In this document: positions 11,024 to 22,312 of the stretch, in pieces
Position numbering within the stretch: position 1 is the first letter of the stretch
How the letters are laid out: every line of letters starts with the position of its first letter
Origin: Azorinus chamasolen
Lineage: Eukaryota; Mollusca; Bivalvia; Cardiida; Solecurtidae
Direction of reading: 5' to 3'
Assembly (NCBI GenBank): GCA_963576725.1
Contig: OY755240.1
Span: forward strand, 15,678,378 to 15,742,377
Length of the DNA: 64,000 nucleotides
Translations under genes and position numbers: made by a program
The notes under the pieces: generated by a model
What the model was told of the DNA's origin: nothing
Databases searched by the model: none
Seen by the model: only the letters and a program-made list of their open reading frames with translations

Positions 11024-11083
11024 TGACCCAGATGAGACGCCGAGTAATTTGACATCTCATCAGGATCCAAACTGTTTGTCACA
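11024..11083 (+). repeat. HP-E hairpin core
   Basis: GACCCAGATGAGACGCCGAG with a right arm ACATCTCATCAGGATCCAAAC; the right apex has mutated (AATTTG). Confidence 0.65.
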
Positions 11084-11196
11084 TGACCATCAGTTTCTCA
11101 GCAAACTTTCAGCCAACTGGATAACTTTTAAAGAAAACTTGCAATTACATTTTTCAGCTAAAATCATTTTTGATAGTTGAGATAGATAAAGTCCTT

Positions 11197-11408
11197 TTAA
11201 CCCATTCCCTCATAGGCTATTTTTAGATCCAACCTCTTTAAACAAATCTACCAAAAAGGAGCATTAACTAGAGAAAGGGAACATTTTAGAATTTTGTATA
11301 ATTTTGAATTTAGAATTTTGTTTTCCTATAGGAGCAAAATGCTCTATTTATCACAAGTGTTTCAACAGGTAACTTTTGCGGAGGCGTCAATATGAGGGAA
11401 TAGGTTAA
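11197..11408 (-). mobile_element. HP-B MITE
   Basis: TTAACCCATTCCCTCATAGG...CAATATGAGGGAATAGGTTAA. The left stem arm is partly duplicated or deleted (TTTAGAATTTTG twice), so the hairpin is imperfect. Confidence 0.8.
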
Positions 11409-11639
11409 TTTGAATTTGACTACACTTGATACTGACTCCAGGTTGTCCGATTAAACAAATCCAATAAAATAATGTGTGCATAAGATAAAATTACCCGAAT
11501 TAATGGCACTTCAATATGGGAAAAATAAACATCAGTCGTGGACAACCCTTCGAAGGATAAAGGAAAACCTTACTCATGGGCATTTACAATATGTTAGGAT
11601 TCGACAAGAATTTCAAATCCTGTTTGGTGCATGGGTTGC
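11409..11639. other. gene-free stretch
   Basis: Nothing recognised; unique-looking AT-rich DNA. Confidence 0.35.
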
Positions 11640-12076
11640 ATTTACGTTAATTAAAGTCAAAACCAGACCAAAAGTCCGAACTCGGATAACTCGAAAGTCA
11701 AGATAACTCCAGGTAAATGGCATAGGCGTATGAGCCAGGGGGCAAGGGGGACCGGGCCCCCAATGTTGAAACGAGGGGTCGGAGTACCCCCCCCCCCCCC
11801 ACCCCAATATTGAAAATGATGATTGCCCGGTCCTTCTAACATTTACAATACAGAATAGTTCGAAAATGTATCACTACGCATATTTAGAAACACATGTAAA
11901 GCATGTAGCAGCTTAATGCTTAATGGAAGGTCCTAGGGGAGCTTTCAGCATTACTTTATACCTGCATTAAGCTGTAAACTTTTGAAATGTACCAGATTAG
12001 AAATTGTATAACTCGGACTTCTGTAATCTCGAAGTAATTTGTAATGGTCCATTGATAATATGGAAGTTCAACTGTA
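11640..12076. mobile_element. HP-D5 element carrying a C-rich insertion
   Basis: AACTCGGATAACTCGAAAGT at the left and CTCGAAGTAATTTGTAATGG...GAAGTTCAACTGTA at the right are D5 arms. The inner block TACAATACAGAATAGTTCGA...TGCTTAATGGAAGG is D5-like. Between about 11715 and 11830 lies a G/C-rich segment with a run of 14 C at 11787-11800, not seen in other D5 copies. Confidence 0.55.
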
Positions 12077-12099
12077 TATAGAATTAGGCGAGTGTAAAA

Positions 12100-12272
12100 G
12101 AGTTCAACTCTTTTTAGACAGTTTGGCTGCTTTATACCGCGTGAAACTCATGCAAGAAAGAAAGCTCCCTCAAGAGCGATCTGCGCGACTGTCATATCGC
12201 TTTAAGCTAACCCTGTTATAAAGACCGCCATTGATACCAATTTTAGATTTAGGTTTAGATGTTTTACTGTAC
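12100..12272. repeat. decayed HP-D element
   Basis: GTTTGGCTGCTTTATACCGC, AGAAAGCTCCCTCAAGAGC and the right end AGATGTTTTACTGTA. An HP-E core remnant (CATCTGGATCTTAACTGTTTG) follows at 12335-12360. Confidence 0.4.
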
Positions 12273-12387
12273 TCCTTAACGTAGCTCAGGCTCGTGATTA
12301 AGTGTCCAGACGGAATGGATGCAAATGAGATGTTTATCATCTGGATCTTAACTGTTTGACACTCTGTCCCCAGTTTCAGGAACATTC

Positions 12388-12598
12388 TTAACCCTTTCCC
12401 CCATATAAACGCCTTTTTCTGGCATCTGCAAACAGAGTAGAACCAGATTAGACGACTCATATTGATCAGGGTCTGATCTGTTTTCTACTGGAATTTGATA
12501 GATCTGTTTCTCTACTTTCTCAACATATTTCATAATAACCTTTTTGTCCATAACTAGTCAGTAGGTATTCAAATTTGGAATAGGCAACGAACATGTAA
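12388..12598 (+). mobile_element. HP-A2 MITE, right end replaced by microsatellite
   Basis: TTAACCCTTTCCCCCATATA, GCAAACAGAGTAGAACCAGA, then AACAGAT-type A2 flank to GAATAGGCAACGAACATGTA. The expected GGGAAAGGGTTAA terminus is absent where the GGAC/GATG tract begins. Confidence 0.7.
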
Positions 12599-12942
<344 letters not shown>

Positions 12943-13169
12943 CCGTTTCCTCCATAAATACGCTTTTCTACGTCTCTGTAAAAGTCACTGTTTGAAACCA
13001 TTGTGATAAAAAGAGCATTTGCTCCTATAGGAGCAAATGCTCTATTCATCACAATGGTTTAAGAACTACAAAATTCTATTTTTGTTTCTTTTCTCTAGTT
13101 AATGCTCCTTTCCGGAAGATTTATTCAAAAAGGTTGGATCTTAAAATAGCCTATGAGGGAATGGGTTAA
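12943..13169 (+). mobile_element. HP-B MITE with an HP-A-type left end
   Basis: TTTCCTCCATAAATACGCTT on the left; perfect hairpin AGCATTTGCTCC-TATA-GGAGCAAATGCT; right end GCCTATGAGGGAATGGGTTAA. Confidence 0.85.
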
Positions 13170-13957
13170 ATTAGTATACTGTATTCCTCAAACATTGTGC
13201 AATCATCATAGTACAACGTGCAATGTTTAGGAATACATCTTGAAATGACGCCCTTGTCTATTCAGCCTTGGATAGCAGTTAAACCTTTTCCATTTAACTC
13301 ACTTGCACATCGATTTATATTAGCTGTACAAAGGCTACTCAGTTTTGTATAGAAATTAACATCATGCTACCCCTTGTTTGCTGAAAATCGACACAGAAAA
13401 TACCGCGGAACAAACATAGTGCTTATATGATGTCAATTAATCACGTGATCATCGATTGTAATTTCTATAGATATTCTGTTCTTTTAATTGAACTTATCGC
13501 TTTGTGCGACATCAAAAGAAAAACAAGAATTTAACAAATGAATGCAGCTGGTTCAATATTCACCACGTTGTTTTTGTTTAAGCTGATAATGTTTTTCGAC
13601 TGGGACCACCGTTTTATGTTTGTATTGTTTTTCTCCTTAGCTATCAGCCTTGAATGCGACTCGGCCGTGTCATTCGCCACTTGTTAGGAGCCGTCATTCT
13701 TGTTTGCTTTCTTTTAGCATAGACGCCACATAACTCATTTGCATTTAGTGGACGATCTGTCCAAATAGGGATTAATGTGGGTAATCACGTTCGTTTCCTG
13801 GAATTGAAACATTTTCGGGAATCGTGGCTAGTGTTTTAAATGAAAAAGTAGAAAAGCTACACGCAAGACGTAACCATAACCAAAATAAGTGAGACTCCTA
13901 CAAGATGGTTCCTTGTTGACACCTCTTATCAGAATCAGTCAGCATTTTCTGTTCAAC
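13170..13957. other. gene-free stretch
   Basis: A small hairpin at about 13182-13235 (GTATTCCTCAAACATTG / CAATGTTTAGGAATAC). Otherwise nothing recognised. Confidence 0.4.
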
Positions 13958-14135
13958 ATATAAGTAAAACCACGCTAATGCGACCACCCAATTGATGTAT
14001 AATTATGGGTGCTATATGCAAATGGTAGCTTAATGCAGGACAAAAGTAATGCAGAAAGCTCCTTCTGCATTACTTTTGTCTACATTAAGCAACAAAGACA
14101 CTCTAGTTTATCAACATTAGAGAGGATCTACTGTA
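13958..14135. mobile_element. HP-D2 MITE
   Basis: AAGTAAAACCACGCTAATGC and ACATTAGAGAGGATCTACTGTA are the termini; the central palindrome is AATGCAGAAAGCTCCTTCTGCATT, with part of the apex lost. Confidence 0.7.
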
Positions 14136-14279
14136 TTTTGATAAATCCACTTAGTCATTCGGATTTATCTAGAATAGGTTGCAGAGGTCTTTGTATACGT
14201 TTTCCATAGTCCTATTGAATAAGACAATATGATGTGTCTTTCGCTAACCTTTATCCTGAGAAGCACAACCTGACTGACA

Positions 14280-14350
14280 TTTGCAAACATCTCGGATAAA
14301 GATGAGATGGCGAGTAACCCGTCGTCTCATAAGGATCTAAACTGTTTGAT
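14280..14350 (+). repeat. HP-E hairpin core, degraded
   Basis: GATAAAGATGAGATGGCGAG / GTCGTCTCATAAGGATCTAAAC then TGTTTG. Confidence 0.5.
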
Positions 14351-15062
14351 CCCGGTCAATAATTTATCACAAAAGCTTGAACGAATCGAAAGTGGACAAG
14401 ATGCATAATGTAAGAGTTTGAGCAGCCATCAACTAAAAGGCCTGGTAGATATACGATTGTTGTCTTAATCATAATTAGAAATACAGCTCATATAACTTGT
14501 TCGTCACAAACACGCTGTTTCATCAACCGACTCAGAAAATAAATGGGGTTTTCTGCGATGTAATTTAAACTTGAAGTATTGCGTTTTGATTCTTTCTGAG
14601 ATATTATTCATTAGAAATGATGATGCAGCTTTCCAAGTACATGTATATTATACCGTATCGGATGTTCAAACTTGTTCATTCCCCCATGTATCCATCCTTT
14701 AACCATGTACCAGATAGAGGCACATTTTGCTGCATTCGTTAACACGGGAGACGTTATCGAGCGGTTCCTGTAAGAACAATCTGACCAGGTTCTGTTATGA
14801 TGCTTACATAATTATGCAGACACGTTTTATAATATCTACCATGACCAACCACTCACGTGTTCATAAGCGAAAATTAATTCATAATTCATGTCATTATTTG
14901 TTATATTGAATATGCACATATGAATATTTGAATATACATCGGGTGAATGTTTAAAACAGTGATCCGATCACAACTGACTACATTTGTACCAGTGAACGCA
15001 TGAAATCTACCAGGAGTCGCGAAATGAAGGCGGTGGTTTTATTGGTGAGATATTTTGCCTCA
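14351..15062. other. gene-free stretch
   Basis: No exon or repeat recognised. Confidence 0.4.
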
Positions 15063-15275
15063 TTAACCCTTTCGCTGCCAATGCCGGATCTGTGATTACC
15101 TATGCAAACAGTTTGGATCCAGATGAGACGCCGAGTAACTCGGCGTCTCATCAGGATCCAAACTGTTTGTTACTGTTACTATGTTTTTGAAACAAAAATG
15201 AAGAAAAACAAAAGAATGAAAATTTGTAGCAGATGACAAAGTTAGCAGACGACAGAGTTTGGCATCAGGAGAAGG
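15063..15275 (+). mobile_element. HP-E MITE (fullest copy)
   Basis: Left end TTAACCCTTTCGCTGCC. Perfect hairpin GGATCC-A-GATGAGACGCCGAG / CTCGGCGTCTCATC-A-GGATCC. The A-rich right part and AGCAGACGACAGAGTTTGGC resemble the HP-F right end, suggesting that E and F are related; the right terminus has decayed (AGGAGAAGGGG). Confidence 0.7.
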
Positions 15276-15277
15276 GG

Positions 15278-15670
15278 AAGTGTCGCATACTACATTGGTG
15301 TATATATGACCTTGACCGTGACTGTGACCTAAATGTTAGTAAATAATTGTCTTAAATTTGTACGGATGATATACACTTTTGGATAGGATTTCGATATTTA
15401 TTGTGTTTGTAACATCTTGAGAATGGGAAATGTCGCATACTGCTTCGGTGTCTCAGTAACCTTGATCTTGGCCTCAGATTTAGTAAAATATATTCTGAAA
15501 TTTGTCCGGATGATATATCCATGAGACCTTGAGTTCTGATTTCAAAAGTTGTTGTGCGGGTTATCTTGGGACGGCAGAGTGGCACTTACTACTTTGGTGT
15601 CTCTAACGACCTTGATCCTGATCGTTACCCAAGTTGTATTAAAATTTTGTCAGAAGATCTGTCTGCAGTG
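15278..15670. repeat. degenerate ~148-bp tandem repeat
   Basis: Three diverged units begin near 15278, 15427 and 15575, each with a CATACTRCTTTGGTGTCTC-like block, GACCTTGA(T/C)C, and a TTTGTCCGGATGATATATCC-like block. Minisatellite of unknown origin. Confidence 0.55.
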
Positions 15671-15952
15671 CAGACATGCTAAGAGCAGTTACCAGTGCGG
15701 GAAATAGTTTGCTTGATAATACTTGCTTGTCATGTAATAATTCTAAATTCTAGATCCGATTGTTGTAGCAATAACTTGCACAACGAATTTTTGTATTTCA
15801 ATTTTTTGGAGTAAATGCACATTCCCATCCGTCAAGTGATAAAAAATACTTGTCATACCGTATAAACCTTAACAACATTTTTCTGTTGCAGATCCTGGTG
15901 TTGACAAGCAGTCTTGCAAATGCAGATAATGAAGGTTGGTCATATCAAATGT

Positions 15953-16113
15953 AATAAAACCACTCTTAATCAGACCTTCAAATCAATATCAATGCCGATC
16001 TATTATTCAGGTGGCTGTTTAAAGCAGAAAGCTCCTTGCATTAAACAGCAACCTGCACCAAAACACTAAATTCGTTTTCACTATATGTCCGGTTTGGAGA
16101 GTGTAACTGTATA
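15953..16113. repeat. decayed HP-D element
   Basis: GTAATAAAACCACTCTTAAT, AGGTGGCTGTTTAAAGCAGA, AAGCTCCTTGCATTAAACAG and GGTTTGGAGAGTGTAACTGTA. Confidence 0.5.
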
Positions 16114-16119
16114 ACTCCA

Positions 16120-16328
16120 TTAATACATTCCCTCATAGTGACGCCTTTTGACACCTCTGTAAAAACACTTTTTGAAATCATTTTGATAAATAGAGCATTT
16201 GCTCTATTTATCACAATGGTTTAAGAACTACACAATTTTAAAGTTTCCTTTTCTCTAGTTAATTCTCCATTTCCGTAGGTTTATTCAAAGAGGTTGGGTC
16301 AAAAAATAGCCTATGAGGTAACGGATTA
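16120..16328 (+). mobile_element. HP-B MITE, shortened apex
   Basis: ACATTCCCTCATAGTGACGC...GCCTATGAGGTAACGGATTAA. The arms AAATAGAGCATTTGCTC / GCTCTATTTATCACAATGG directly abut: the apex TATAGGAGCAAAT is deleted. Confidence 0.75.
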
Positions 16329-16449
16329 AAATTATTGTTATAACAGACCCGTTGAACTATGTCGCTGCCTATCATTGTTGTCTTGCAAATACGCCGACAA
16401 TCTAAATCAACTCATGGAACTGTCTCAACATCAATGGTTTATACCAGCA

Positions 16450-16570
16450 TCCAGATAGGCTATTTTTAGACTCAACCTCTTTGAATAAATCTACCGAAAA
16501 GGAGCATTATCTAGAGAAAAAAACTTTAGAATTATGTAGTTTTAAGCCACTGTAATAAATAGAACAAAAA
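16450..16570 (-). repeat. HP-B left half (reverse)
   Basis: AGATAGGCTATTTTTAGACT, CTACCGAAAAGGAGCATTAT, ending at AATAAATAGAACA in the stem; the other half is lost. Confidence 0.6.
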
Positions 16571-17150
16571 CGTCTACATGGGCGCCAAGGGAATGACTTA
16601 ATAAGATAATAATTCCTAGTGATATTTCGACTGAAGATTTGTTTTTGTAAGATCGTGTTAAAAGGACATACATATTTGAATGTGGTATGAAATTTTGTGG
16701 CAAACCATTATTCATCTTTATTGTCATCTGTCCAGGGATAATTTCTCTCCTCGTTCTGCAAGTCTCAGAAATAGTTTTACGCATATTGACGCATGCTTAG
16801 GGTCTGCACGGTTTGCTTTATGGAGTGATTAGACCTGACGCTACCGTCTTTCTCTAAACAAACGTAATTATCATGTATACTTGAATATTCATCGTTTGCA
16901 AAGGAGTCTCTGTCATTTCAAAGCTCCTTATATAAGTGCCCCCCCCCCCCCCTATATACACAGTATCCAGCTGTGCTCCTGCAGTGTCCAGTCAGGGTCC
17001 ATAGCCATAAGAGATAAAGTTATGCAATTATACATTGATCCTCTGTGATGGTAGCCCGCCTTATCAGTTTGTGTATCAGACGCCTGATAGTCAACTCCCA
17101 AAATACACAGCATGGGGTTAATGGGTCAACATTCCTTTCGAAATGCCTTT
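16571..17150. other. gene-free stretch with poly-C run
   Basis: C run near 16939-16952. A GTCTCTGTCATTTCAAAGCTCC block suggests a dead HP element. No exon recognised. Confidence 0.35.
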
Positions 17151-17154
17151 AAGG

Positions 17155-17360
17155 CCATACACCGGTTTAACCCCCTAGTGGCTTTTGTCACTGACCGTTC
17201 CAAGGCGGTACTTTAATCTTCCCCCTATTGTATGATTGTTTTGTCTTTGTGCGTCTCTTGATGTTTTTATAGTTGTATATATTTGCTGTTTCCTTGTGTT
17301 GCTGTTCGGGCGGCTGTTTGTTCTGTATGTGGTGTTTCCTGAATGACTCTTTTTTGTACT
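17155..17360 (+). repeat. M repeat, retroelement-like
   Basis: ACCGGTTTAACCCCCTAGTG, GACCGTTCCAAGGCGGTACT and CTGTATGTGGTGTTTCCTGA. The most complete of three M copies; no terminal inverted repeats. Confidence 0.5.
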
Positions 17361-17699
17361 TTTGAATTATAACATACTAATGGTGTTAACATGTACTGCT
17401 GGCCGAATATTATTTCAGTCTCTTGCATTTCCATTTATTTTCTTCGAAATACACAGAAAAAGTAATAAGATAGTAATATTTATAAACATGTTAACACATT
17501 ATTATAGTACATGTAAAAAGCAGATTGTAATAACATACAATTATCTTATCTAATATGAACATACTGAGACGTCTATAGGTATGTTTAACAGGCCCCTCTG
17601 ACGGTTTGAAGGCTATATGGTCTCACACGTATCGGTTCTTCAGTCAACCCCTTTCTCGGCGTTGTGTCAGATCTTGCGAGTAAGTATATCAGAACTGCA

Positions 17700-17945
17700 T
17701 TAACCCTGTCATTTATATAAACGCATTATCATGCATTTGCAAATAGGGTAGATACAGATCAGATGAATCCTATAGGAGCCGTCTGGTCAGTGTCTGCTCT
17801 GTTTGCTAACGGAATTTGATAGATCTGTTTCTGTAGTCTCTAATATAGTATAATGTTTGCCTTCCATATTTCATTATAACTATTTTGTCCATGAATATTC
17901 AGTAGGTATAAGAATTTGGAATAAACACAGAACATGGAAATGGTA
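17700..17945 (+). mobile_element. HP-A2 MITE
   Basis: TTAACCCTGTCATTTATATA, GCAAATAGGGTAGATACAGA, apex AATCCTATAGGAGCC, right arm GTCTGGTCAGTGTCTGCTCTG, and the A2 flank ATGAATATTCAGTAGGTATA...GAACATGGAAATGG. Confidence 0.75.
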
Positions 17946-18078
17946 AATGGGGATCATAGAATAGCTATTACCTGTGTCTCTATTTAAGATATTGAACTTG
18001 TATGGTCAAACATTACGCCCTGTATATTCATGTAAAAACATTGCGTATGTACGAATATCTAAAATGATTTTTTCAGAG

Positions 18079-18255
18079 CTACAGATAAAGGTGCGCACCC
18101 AAATACTAAATTATTCATATCTCTACCAAACCCAAAACTGTGACCACTCTTAAGAATCGTCTCGAAGAGACAATTCTAAAGAATGGTTACAGTATAAGGT
18201 TTGGTGGAGAAATAAAGAAGTAATTCATGAAAATGATTTAATTTACGCATCTTAT
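18079..18255. mobile_element. HP-G palindromic element
   Basis: Central palindrome AAGAATCGTCTCGAAGAGAC within arms AACCCAAAACTGTGACCACT and AGAATGGTTACAGTATAAGG. Outer inverted ends CAGAGCTACAGATAAAGGTG and CGCATCTTATCTGGAGCTCTG. It matches 63818-64000 along its length. Confidence 0.75.
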
Positions 18256-19039
18256 CTGGAGCTCTGATTTTTACATCGACATACTAACACGGAATGTTAG
18301 GGTTATAGCATACACTGTAGCATCAGCTCATTATAGTTTCATCATTTAATAGTTTGACTTAGGAATGGAACGGCGTCCCTGACAAGTAAGGTAAGCATTG
18401 TCTAGACCATAGCATTGTAATCCTGGGTCCTCTTCTCTCATGAATTCTGGATATGAATGTACCATCCTTTGCAAACAGTGTACACTCAGATAAGAGGACA
18501 TAATTATGCCTACCATTCTCTCAATCGCCGCTGTCTCTTGAGTCTTCTTCTATTTTGTCTGTCTCTACCCTCCCATTTCCCTCTCTATATTTGTCCCTGT
18601 TTAACTGTCCCTCATTCGGAATATCTCTTTCTCTTCACATACATACTTAGACATTACATCATTTTGGCGATAACTAAACACATATGCAATAAGGGGGTTT
18701 TGTCCCCCTGGTCCAGCATTCAAACGCTTGGAATATATAAATTAGGAATGTCGTTTACAGCTACTGATCTGGGTCCACATATTGTGGGCTAGCTATTAAA
18801 TATTATTTTTTTGTGTTCGAATTGTCCATCGTATACTGAATTTTTCAAAGAAGAATTACCACCCCCACCCCCACCCCGGACGTCTCACTCGACTCAAATT
18901 GTTTTCAAAAGCGAGAAGTACGGTTTAATATTAGCCAGTTAATATATTCCCCATTGGTACAATTTAAACAATCAGAGTAGAGCAAGACAGAACGGCTCCT
19001 GTAACAGCCATCTGATTACAAAAACCGTCTTATCAGCCT
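18256..19039. other. gene-free stretch with decayed MITE pieces
   Basis: An HP-L-like core (CTTTGCAAACAGTGTACACTC) at 18467-18490, and an HP-A remnant (AGAGTAGAGCAAGACAGAACGG...GTCTTATCAGCC) at 18970-19040. No exon recognised. Confidence 0.4.
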
Positions 19040-19045
19040 GTGCTT

Positions 19046-19838
19046 TGTTAGACCACATACTTAACGGATCACATTTGTAACAGATATTTTAAGAATGTGA
19101 TCATATTCATAACAGGTAAAATGTGTTACCAATGTGAGTGTCCGACATGGGGGTTGACATTAGAATCGCATATGTAACAGGTCGAGTTCCTGAATGACAA
19201 TGATCAATTAGTTAATAGTAATACGATTATCATTGTATATGTTATTATATTTGCTTGAGGATCATGTCTCAACTTTTCACAACCTTAACAGCATAATTTA
19301 AAAATAATGTACATGCGTGTAATCTGTTTTAGTATACCTGCCTAAAATATATTGAAGAGTTTCCATTTTCATAGAACTTGTCATATACGTGTGCATGCAC
19401 CTAGGCAATGATGTAAATATGTGCCTATGATTAAATAAATAATTAAATATCACTTATTTGTTTATTTGTTTTTAATTCAGTAATTAATACACTATACCAA
19501 CTATTTTAGCAACTATAAATCTAATGATATACCTTCAGGAAAGAAAAACTTAACCATTTATTTTGTTAATATTTAGTTTGTTGTTAAAATTTGAACAAGG
19601 TTTCATTTTTGCGATGAGTGATGATGCACATGCACATTTTAGCTTCCTTTTCTGTATGAATTTGACGCGTTACAAATTTGATTGTATGTCACATCAAAAA
19701 TCGGCATCGGTCACATTCGTCACAAAATGTGTTACATATGTGCTGGATTTCCGGATAACATTTGTAACACGTGTTATGAATGTGATCACATTCGTAACAC
19801 GTGTTATGGATGTGATTCGTTACGAATGTGGTCTAACA
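19046..19838. mobile_element. 793-bp TIR element with subterminal AACACGTGTTA repeats
   Basis: Termini TGTTAGACCACATACTTAAC and the inverted GTTACGAATGTGGTCTAACA. The inverted similarity runs about 60-100 bp inward, including AATGTGATCATATTCATAAC / TTATGAATGTGATCACATTC. The direct repeat GTGCTT flanks it at 19040-19045 and 19839-19844, a candidate 6-bp target duplication. Right-end subrepeats contain the palindrome AACACGTGTTA twice. No transposase frame; the superfamily is unassigned. Confidence 0.7.
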
Positions 19839-20007
19839 GTGCTTTGTAGAGTTGTGGAGCAGTATAAATCTGATTCTACAGTCTGCAAATCTGCATGGGC
19901 AAACAATCCAAATTATTCAGGACGTCATTATTGCTTCCTTGGATGTTACTCCGGGTGGATGGTTAAGCATTTACTTTGCTTTTCCTTTTCAGTCAGGGTG
20001 CAGTTGA

Positions 20008-20169
20008 TTAAGAAATGAATGACGTGCTCCCGGTGTTCATGAGGTTATGCAACGCATAGCTTTACGAGCAAAGTTAGTGAAGCCCGAAGGGCTTCACGTG
20101 AATCTTTGCTCGTAAAGCTATGCGTTGCATAACCTCATGAACACCGGGAGCACGTCATTTATTTCTTAT
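20008..20169. repeat. long near-perfect palindrome
   Basis: Arms of about 65 bp (TTAAGAAATGAATGACGTGC ... GCTTTACGAGCAAAG and its inverse CTTTGCTCGTAAAGC ...) around a loop that itself contains GTGAAGCCCGAAGGGCTTCAC. It lies 488 bp upstream of the copy-2 EF-hand exon. No target duplication identified. Confidence 0.9.
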
Positions 20170-20656
20170 ATTTATATTCCATTGTATTTCTTATATTTCA
20201 ACGGATTTTTTTTTTAAATATTATATACCGGTCACGTAATAGCCGCTATCTAGGTCGTTGCCAGGTTCGTTTCTAACGTAGTAGGATTGTTGGAGATAAC
20301 GCTCCTTACGTCACGTGTACATAACACGGAAGTGACGTTACGTCGCTTGGGAACAGACGTTGATTAATAGAGTTTGAATGTAGTACGCAAAGAGAGAATT
20401 GAGAGAAGTAAATTGTGAAAGAAGAAGACGTGTCAATCATCTATTCCCGTCCCATATAGACAAGGATCTCTATATATGGTATGAAAAATAGTCCCAAACA
20501 CATATTATAAATATAGAATGAATACAAGATTTTAATCAGTAAATTGTCCAGCGGAATTCTGGGAAAAGGAGAACCGACTCAAACCGGTATTGAAATGAAA
20601 GTTCATGGGAAAATGCAACTTTCTTTTTAGAATAAGGTTATATAAGGACGTTGCAG
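20170..20656. other. sequence upstream of the copy-2 EF-hand exon
   Basis: Includes CACGTGTACATAACACGG and AGTGACGTTACGTCGC (CRE-like TGACGT words) near 20317-20345, and ends in the acceptor TTGCAG at 20651-20656. I see no earlier exon of the EF-hand gene here; it may be intron or promoter. Confidence 0.35.
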
Positions 20657-21050
20657 GGCGAATGTAAATATTGTATATTGGAACCACACAATCGAACACG
20701 ATGCACAGTTACTAACAAAATCAAAATTTATGAATATTCTGATAAACAGATACACGCACAACAAAGAACTGTTTATGGACTACGTTCGCGGAAATGTAAC
20801 GATAGCGTCATTTTCCCTAGATGTTGACAACAACGAATTCATCGCAGCAGAGGAATACTATACTGAATTCTTATGCGTGGGCTTTAAGCTGGATGACATT
20901 AAAACGGCGTTCGATCTTCATCACCCTGGAGATGAAGGGATTCCGATATCTGACTTTATTGCGTCGTTGTTAGCGTATGTTATTGAACCAGGTGAAGAAG
21001 ATGAAATGCACAGAATCTTTGATGAGCATGGGAATAAATTAAGCGAATAG
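20657..21050 (+). CDS. EF-hand protein, terminal exon (copy 2)
   Basis: Exon inferred from an AG acceptor at 20655-20656 to TAG at 21048-21050; the first base completes a codon, then 130 codons are open. The loop DVDNNEFIAAEE keeps Asp, Asp, Asn, Ile and Glu at Ca2+-binding positions 1, 3, 5, 8 and 12, with Glu replacing the usual Gly at 6. FDLHH and GIPISDFIA follow as a likely second, non-canonical EF-hand; the Trp- and His-rich start may be a further helix. About 27 of 43 residues in the core match copy 1 (1102-1499), with many synonymous changes, which fits a real protein family. An internal ATG at 20730 gives 106 residues, but similarity to copy 1 extends upstream of it, so it is probably not the start. 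Upstream exons were not found. The exact family and role are unknown; Ca2+ binding is inferred from the loop. Confidence 0.65.
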
Positions 21051-21618
21051 TTTATTATTCGGAAGATAAAAGAAAGATTATGCAACTTAATTGCTCGGAA
21101 TACAAATCATTTAAAGTGCATGTGTTTTTGTTATTTGTATAGTTATTTGTGATTTTTTTTTCTGTCCGCTATACGGGTCGCCCTAGTTTCAACCTACATG
21201 TACATAGCAGATCAGCCTCTCCTATGTTGAATGTTCAACTCATTAGAGCTTGCAATTTCAAATGGGTTCCTCCAAATGAAACTGGGTCTTTGCGAATCTA
21301 ATTATAACAACATGACTACGTCGTATAGAAGATATGGTAGAAATCTAAGTGATGAAACCATACAAACAGACCATGAGTACATGCCTATACTGTTTCCATT
21401 CCTCCCTTCTACGCGTTCTACCATGGCCGAATATCCAGTGTTCATGCACCAGTATAAAATTACTCTTGGGTCATTATTTCGTACATAAATCCATGGGCTA
21501 CAGGGGAACGTTAAACGTTAAAATATCATAAAATATCTGATCATGCCACGCGTCACTTGTCTATTATTTGCAAACTTGTTTGATATAGAATAACTCGATA
21601 TCTCACTAATATGCAATT
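21051..21618. other. downstream of EF-hand exon
   Basis: Presumed 3' UTR then intergenic DNA. No canonical AATAAA seen close to the stop. No repeat recognised. Confidence 0.35.
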
Positions 21619-21716
21619 ACCGACTTATGAGCAGATATAAATCTCACAGAATATCGACTTATGAGCAGATTTAACTTTCACAGAATACCGACTCATGAGC
21701 AGATATGATTCTTGAA
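21619..21716. repeat. 34-bp tandem repeat, about three copies
   Basis: Units starting 21619, 21653 and 21687 share CGACTTATGAGCAGAT and CACAGAATA. Confidence 0.8.
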
Positions 21717-21984
21717 TAGAATTAAAGGCTGATAACACAGTCTAATAACAGCTTCAGAGATCTGTATCTAACTTCCCAAAATTTCAAACAGTTTGATCCA
21801 CATGAGATGATACATATTCCATGACTCATTAGGACAAAATCCTTTTTTGTGAAAGGGGAATGGAATTGAAGAATTGAACATCATTTGAAGATAGAAGGTA
21901 TTTATTGTTATGAGGTTAATCTTATATGTGTTTGACGGGAAATATATGCAGTTTCTTGTAACTGGAATATAACTCCCTCTTCTT

Positions 21985-22260
21985 CTCCCCCATTAGTCCG
22001 TTTGCCCGTCCCATCCATCCGTCCATTAATCCGTCAATTAGTCCATCCGTTGTCCCTTCGTCCCTCCGTCCGCCAATCATTCCTTCCCTCCCTCCCTCTG
22101 TCCTTCACTCAATCTCCCCCCCCCCCTATCATTCCGACCCTCCCTTCATTCCTCTCTTCTTCCCTCAGTCCCAGCATTCATCCATCCCTCTAACCTACCA
22201 CCCTCCATTCCGACTTCCCTCCCTCGCGTACTCACTCAATCTCTCTGTTTTATCCGTTTT
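21985..22260. repeat. pyrimidine-rich low-complexity tract
   Basis: Degenerate CCNT words (CCATCC, CCGTCC, CCTTCC, CTCCCT). A decayed HP-E core (CAAACAGTTTGATCCACATG) sits just before, at 21786-21835. Confidence 0.7.
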
Positions 22261-22312
22261 GCTCTCTCCTTTAAGCGTTGTTAAAATGTAAATATAGTGA
22301 TTACTACAAAAT

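Noticed and set aside
11613..11842. Gly/Pro-rich frames
   Set aside because: They arise from a poly-C/poly-G run inside an HP-D5 element.
19563..20018. 151-residue open frame
   Set aside because: It overlaps the right TIR of the 19046-19838 element and the start of the 20008 palindrome; composition is not protein-like.
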